In this document: piece after piece, positions 60,420 to 64,000 of the stretch
How the letters are laid out: each line of letters opens with the position of its first letter
Numbering within the stretch: position 1 is the stretch's first letter
Source of the DNA: Sphagnum compactum
Lineage: Eukaryota > Bryophyta > Sphagnopsida > Sphagnales
Assembly: GCA_965153455.1 (NCBI GenBank)
Contig: OZ234497.1
Span: forward strand, 5,828,001 to 5,892,000
Reading direction: 5' to 3'
DNA length: 64,000 nt
Made by a program: the position numbers and the translations under genes
The notes under the pieces: generated by a model
The model's input: only the letters and a program-made list of their open reading frames with translations
Database searches by the model: none
Told to the model about the DNA's origin: nothing

Positions 60420-63400
60420 AAAGATGGCAAAAAATAAATAAATAGTGCATTTTGTCTACTCAAACAATAAATATTTAACAAAAATGAATAGACACATGTA
60501 TTTAGGAGGATTGGAAGTAGTCAACATGGATTTTCCAAGTTAACATGTTTGGATTTTCTAGCAATTTTTCTTGTTAATGTTAAGATTGAAGATTTGGCAA
60601 GGTTCTCAATTGAAGGGACCAACAGTGTGATATTGTTGGTTTCCACATTAAAGTTTATGCCCACATACAATGTTTGCCATCATGCTTGCCTATTTGAAAA
60701 CACTCCTCTGGAAGAAAACTTGTTCATTATGTATCCACCCCAAAATGCAAATTGTAAAACTTCTCATCATCCACATACAGAATTTTGAGGCTACAAGTTA
60801 AATAATCTTATCTATGAGATTGCAAAAAAAGACCCCACGACACTTTGAAAGTAACAAGAAAAGATTGCTCATGTAATCATAATTGGATAAATGTGACTCT
60901 AGAAATGTTAGACTATCACTTTCATCATGAAAACCGGTTCAAAAAAATGCCATGACTTGCAATGGACTTACATAAAAAACTAATAATAACTGTATATATA
61001 AATATAAATAATGTACCAAACATGATAGATTATGAAAACATTTGTGCCTTGAGTTTTTTATACATTTCTAGAAGTAATTGGATGACTCGATCATGATACA
61101 AGTTTGCATTCAAGATACACAACCCACAAATTTTTTAAAAATCTTAATTCAAGTTGTAGCAAGCTTGTGAAGATAAGATCCATTTAGTTTTATCTTTTCC
61201 TTGTAAGTTCAAAAAATCCACACATAAGACAAACTGACATGTGTGCATTAGTGACATTCAACCTAACATGAAAAATGTGCACAAAACATTACTTTCATAA
61301 GGGATTTCAAGGGATGTCATATCGCACACAACATGATTTCAACAATAGATAAAGGATGTGATGTAGTAAATTACCAATGTCATACAAAATTTCCTAATGT
61401 TTGGCAAGTTATGCATTCACACCCCCATCAGATAGTAAACATATGAATACATCCCTGGTTGATCTTGTATTTCTTTTCCTTAATCTTGATCACCTCTTGC
61501 TTTTTGTCGCCATAAAATATTTCACAAATTTTAAAAATATTGTTGAGGCAAATTAGTTCGTCATGGTACCATGTTTTGACCTTATGCCAATAGATTAACA
61601 TAATGTTACCCACCCTCCCTTTTGTGCAAGTGAATATCTTTATGTTTTCTCCCCTTTCACCTCCTATCATTTCATAGGTTCAATAAAAAACATGTCACAT
61701 TGTTTTCTTCTTGTTAATTAACATGTGCAAAACATAACCCTTAATCTTTTCACCAAAAAACAACATTGAACCAAAGCCAAGTACAAAAGAATAAATAAAC
61801 ATATATAATATTTACATGAAAATAATATGTATCACTAAAGTCCCAAAGAGGATGGTGCACTTGCAATACCAATACCAATTACACTTTAAAACACTTTAAT
61901 TCCCCTTTCTCATTGCAAAATTTCTCAATTATTAGTCATTAAACACATTTGATGAGAAAATGACAGTAGCTACATGTTTAAACTTTGAAATCATTCACTC
62001 TCTCCAACCAACAACTAAACACAAGAACATAACGATTAAAGGACAACATCTCCCTTGACATATTTTATAATTAATCCCAAACCATAAACCTCCAACCAAT
62101 GAAAATTGAGTTATCTTGAAAGAAATTCAATGTAAAAAAGAGGCATCCAAATTGAATGTATAACTCTTGCATAACTTTCAAAATCATGTTGGAGATCTAT
62201 CCTCTAGAGCAAAGACCAAAACTAGCAAATTTATTCCCAAATCCTAGTTGGATATAATAACCTTTGTGCATCATCAACAACCCTAATGTCATATTTAACG
62301 AGTTCATACTTAAATTTAACAATGGAAAGATAACTCATATACCTCACAAACTCTATTAAAACATTCAACACATTAAAATTGAGGGGGTTAGTGAAGGGTT
62401 CCCTCCCACTTGAAAAAAAACTTTGAAGTATTCCAGGTATTCTATTTTATAGTCCACAATATCATAGTCCCTTTATCATTCCGGCATCTTTTTGAAAAAA
62501 ATTTCCCCTCATTTTTTCACTTCAGTAATCAAAACTAAAAAATCTTAAAATTCCTATTGTTGAGGTAAGAAAAAAAATGCCAAATTATATTGCATTGCTT
62601 AGGCACAGCGGGTCACCAAATAGTAAGGTCAAACAAATTTTTAGAACTTTGAACATTGCAAACAACTACCTAATCTTTGAGAAATAATAGCATTTCTTGA
62701 AAATAATATAATTACTGTTGAAATGATAAAGGCACTATGGTATATGTTATCTTAAAGATATCCCACTAAATCATAATGCTGTATTTTCCTATTTAACTAG
62801 TACCTACAAAAGTTGAGAATAAGCATGACCAAAAACAAAAAAAAGCTGTTCTTTTGCTTCAATGAATTATTAATCAAAACCCCAATTCAAGATTGCAATG
62901 CTTACTTTCATTTTTGGTTTTTTCTTTATCATGCTTTCGTTGTAAGTAGCATCAAAACTTCAACAAGCAAACAATTTCAATAGTTCAGCTAATAAAATCC
63001 AATATGGAGCTAATACATGATTTGGGTTGGTTATCATGGTAATGCCAACACCATTTTTTTTGGCCATGAAATTTGGAAAAACTAGTGTTGAACCTATTAT
63101 AAAGTTTTGCAGGTGGTGACATTGTGTCAAAAATGAGGTGATTCAAATTCATACTTGTTCAAGTATACATTTAAATATTCTTATGGGGATGACAATTGAA
63201 CTGAATAATCATTTTGTGTGTTCAAATTTATATTATGAATTTTTATTCCCCTTTGATGTGTGAACCCATGTATCTTATTTGGTTCACCACACCCATCATC
63301 CTAGAATTCATTTGGATTGGTTTATATTGACATCATTTTTCTGATTAATTAAAGGATTTATTCATTGTGAATGTGATGTCATATTCATCACATTCATCAT

Positions 63401-63800
63401 CATCAATGACAGACTATGTTAGATTGTATTTTCTATTAACTTCTTTTGTATTTTTTTGTCTTTGGATGAGGTTGAATTCTAATACCTCCAACTATGTCAA
63501 ATTGATTGACCATTTAACACAGGCCAGTTATTTAAAAATTTGAATTCATCCATTTCGTTTGTTTAAAGTCTACTTAGTAAAGCTAATTTGATCAAGTTAT
63601 GCTAGGTTTTATATATTTTCATGTATCAATATAGGACAAATTGATAATCAAAATCAAACTTTATCAATCGATCTGGTAAAATTGATCTAACTTTTTCATA
63701 TAAATGGGTTAAGTTCAACTATTAAATTCCATCCATTTGTGTTGGAAATTTTGTTGAAATGTTACATGGAACATTTGGAATTTTAAATTTTAAAAATTGA
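60420..63800. other. AT-rich intergenic DNA, no gene seen
   Basis: Continues the composition left of the CACTA element, consistent with insertion into existing repeat-rich DNA. The open frame at 60549-60788 has no recognisable motif. Confidence 0.4.
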
Positions 63801-63814
63801 AATGTTTGAATTCT

Positions 63815-64000
63815 GATGTGTGAATACTAAAAGCTGAAAATTGAAATTTGTATGTGAAATGTTTGGAATCTGAAATTTTGAGAACTAAAAATGTCTAAAT
63901 TGGGATGTGTGAATATTTAAAGCTGAAAATTGAAATTTGTATGTGAAATGTTTGGAATCTGAAATTTTGAGAACTAAAATGTCTAAATTGGGATGTGTGA
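63815..64000. repeat. tandem repeat, 88-89-bp period, running off the window
   Basis: GATGTGTGAATA/TTTAAAGCTGAAAATTG units start at 63815, 63904 and 63992. Confidence 0.85.

Overview
This is a 64 kb piece of a land-plant nuclear genome. The evidence is spliceosomal GT-AG introns, plant-type proteins (a 151-aa RPS15, a 641-aa TMN nonaspanin, a 585-aa N-myristoylated LRR protein laid out like Arabidopsis At1g15740), telo-box motifs (AAACCCTA) by housekeeping genes, a TTTAGGG interstitial telomere repeat and plant-type CACTA, PIF/Harbinger and hAT-like transposons. Low gene density and a VWA/GTPase family that I know mainly from bryophytes, lycophytes and algae suggest a non-seed plant, but the lineage is not resolved by what I can see.

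Layout. 1-3774 (+): 3' part of a GTPase-like/Cys-rich/von Willebrand A gene, broken by two in-frame TGA codons and at least one frameshift. 4.9-5.3 kb: one acidic ORF of unknown status. 7.3-8.3 kb (-): dead PIF/Harbinger transposase. 9.7-17.5 kb: the gene-rich core, with RPS15 (-), a divergent mitochondrial LEA-like gene (+), and a TM9SF/TMN gene (-) convergent with it. 18-28 kb: AT-rich repeat land around a dead hAT-like transposase. 28.9-33.7 kb (-): intact 15-exon LRR gene. 34-53.7 kb: no convincing gene; microsatellites, a 106-107-bp satellite (7 copies), interstitial telomere repeat, two Tourist-like MITEs with TWA target duplications, and ~180-bp tandem repeats. 53785-60416: a complete CACTA element. 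60.4-64 kb: AT-rich, ending in an ~89-bp tandem repeat.

Main discovery. The 53785-60416 block is bounded by CACTACTAGGA inverted termini, a GTG/GTG 3-bp target duplication and TTCACT/AGTGAA subterminal repeats. It contains no transposase. It carries, all on the + strand and with introns kept, pieces of several unrelated host genes: an unidentified acidic/N-terminal segment, a PhzF-like isomerase, the N-terminal half of the photomorphogenesis repressor DET1, and most of an aspartate/glutamate-type mitochondrial carrier. Each recognisable piece has an in-frame TAG. This is a Pack-CACTA, a gene-capturing non-autonomous transposon.

Four genes look functional: RPS15, the LEA-like gene, TMN and the LRR gene. 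They do not form a pathway and look like ordinary neighbours. Exon positions below were read by hand from splice sites, reading phase and family similarity; no alignment or transcript data were available.
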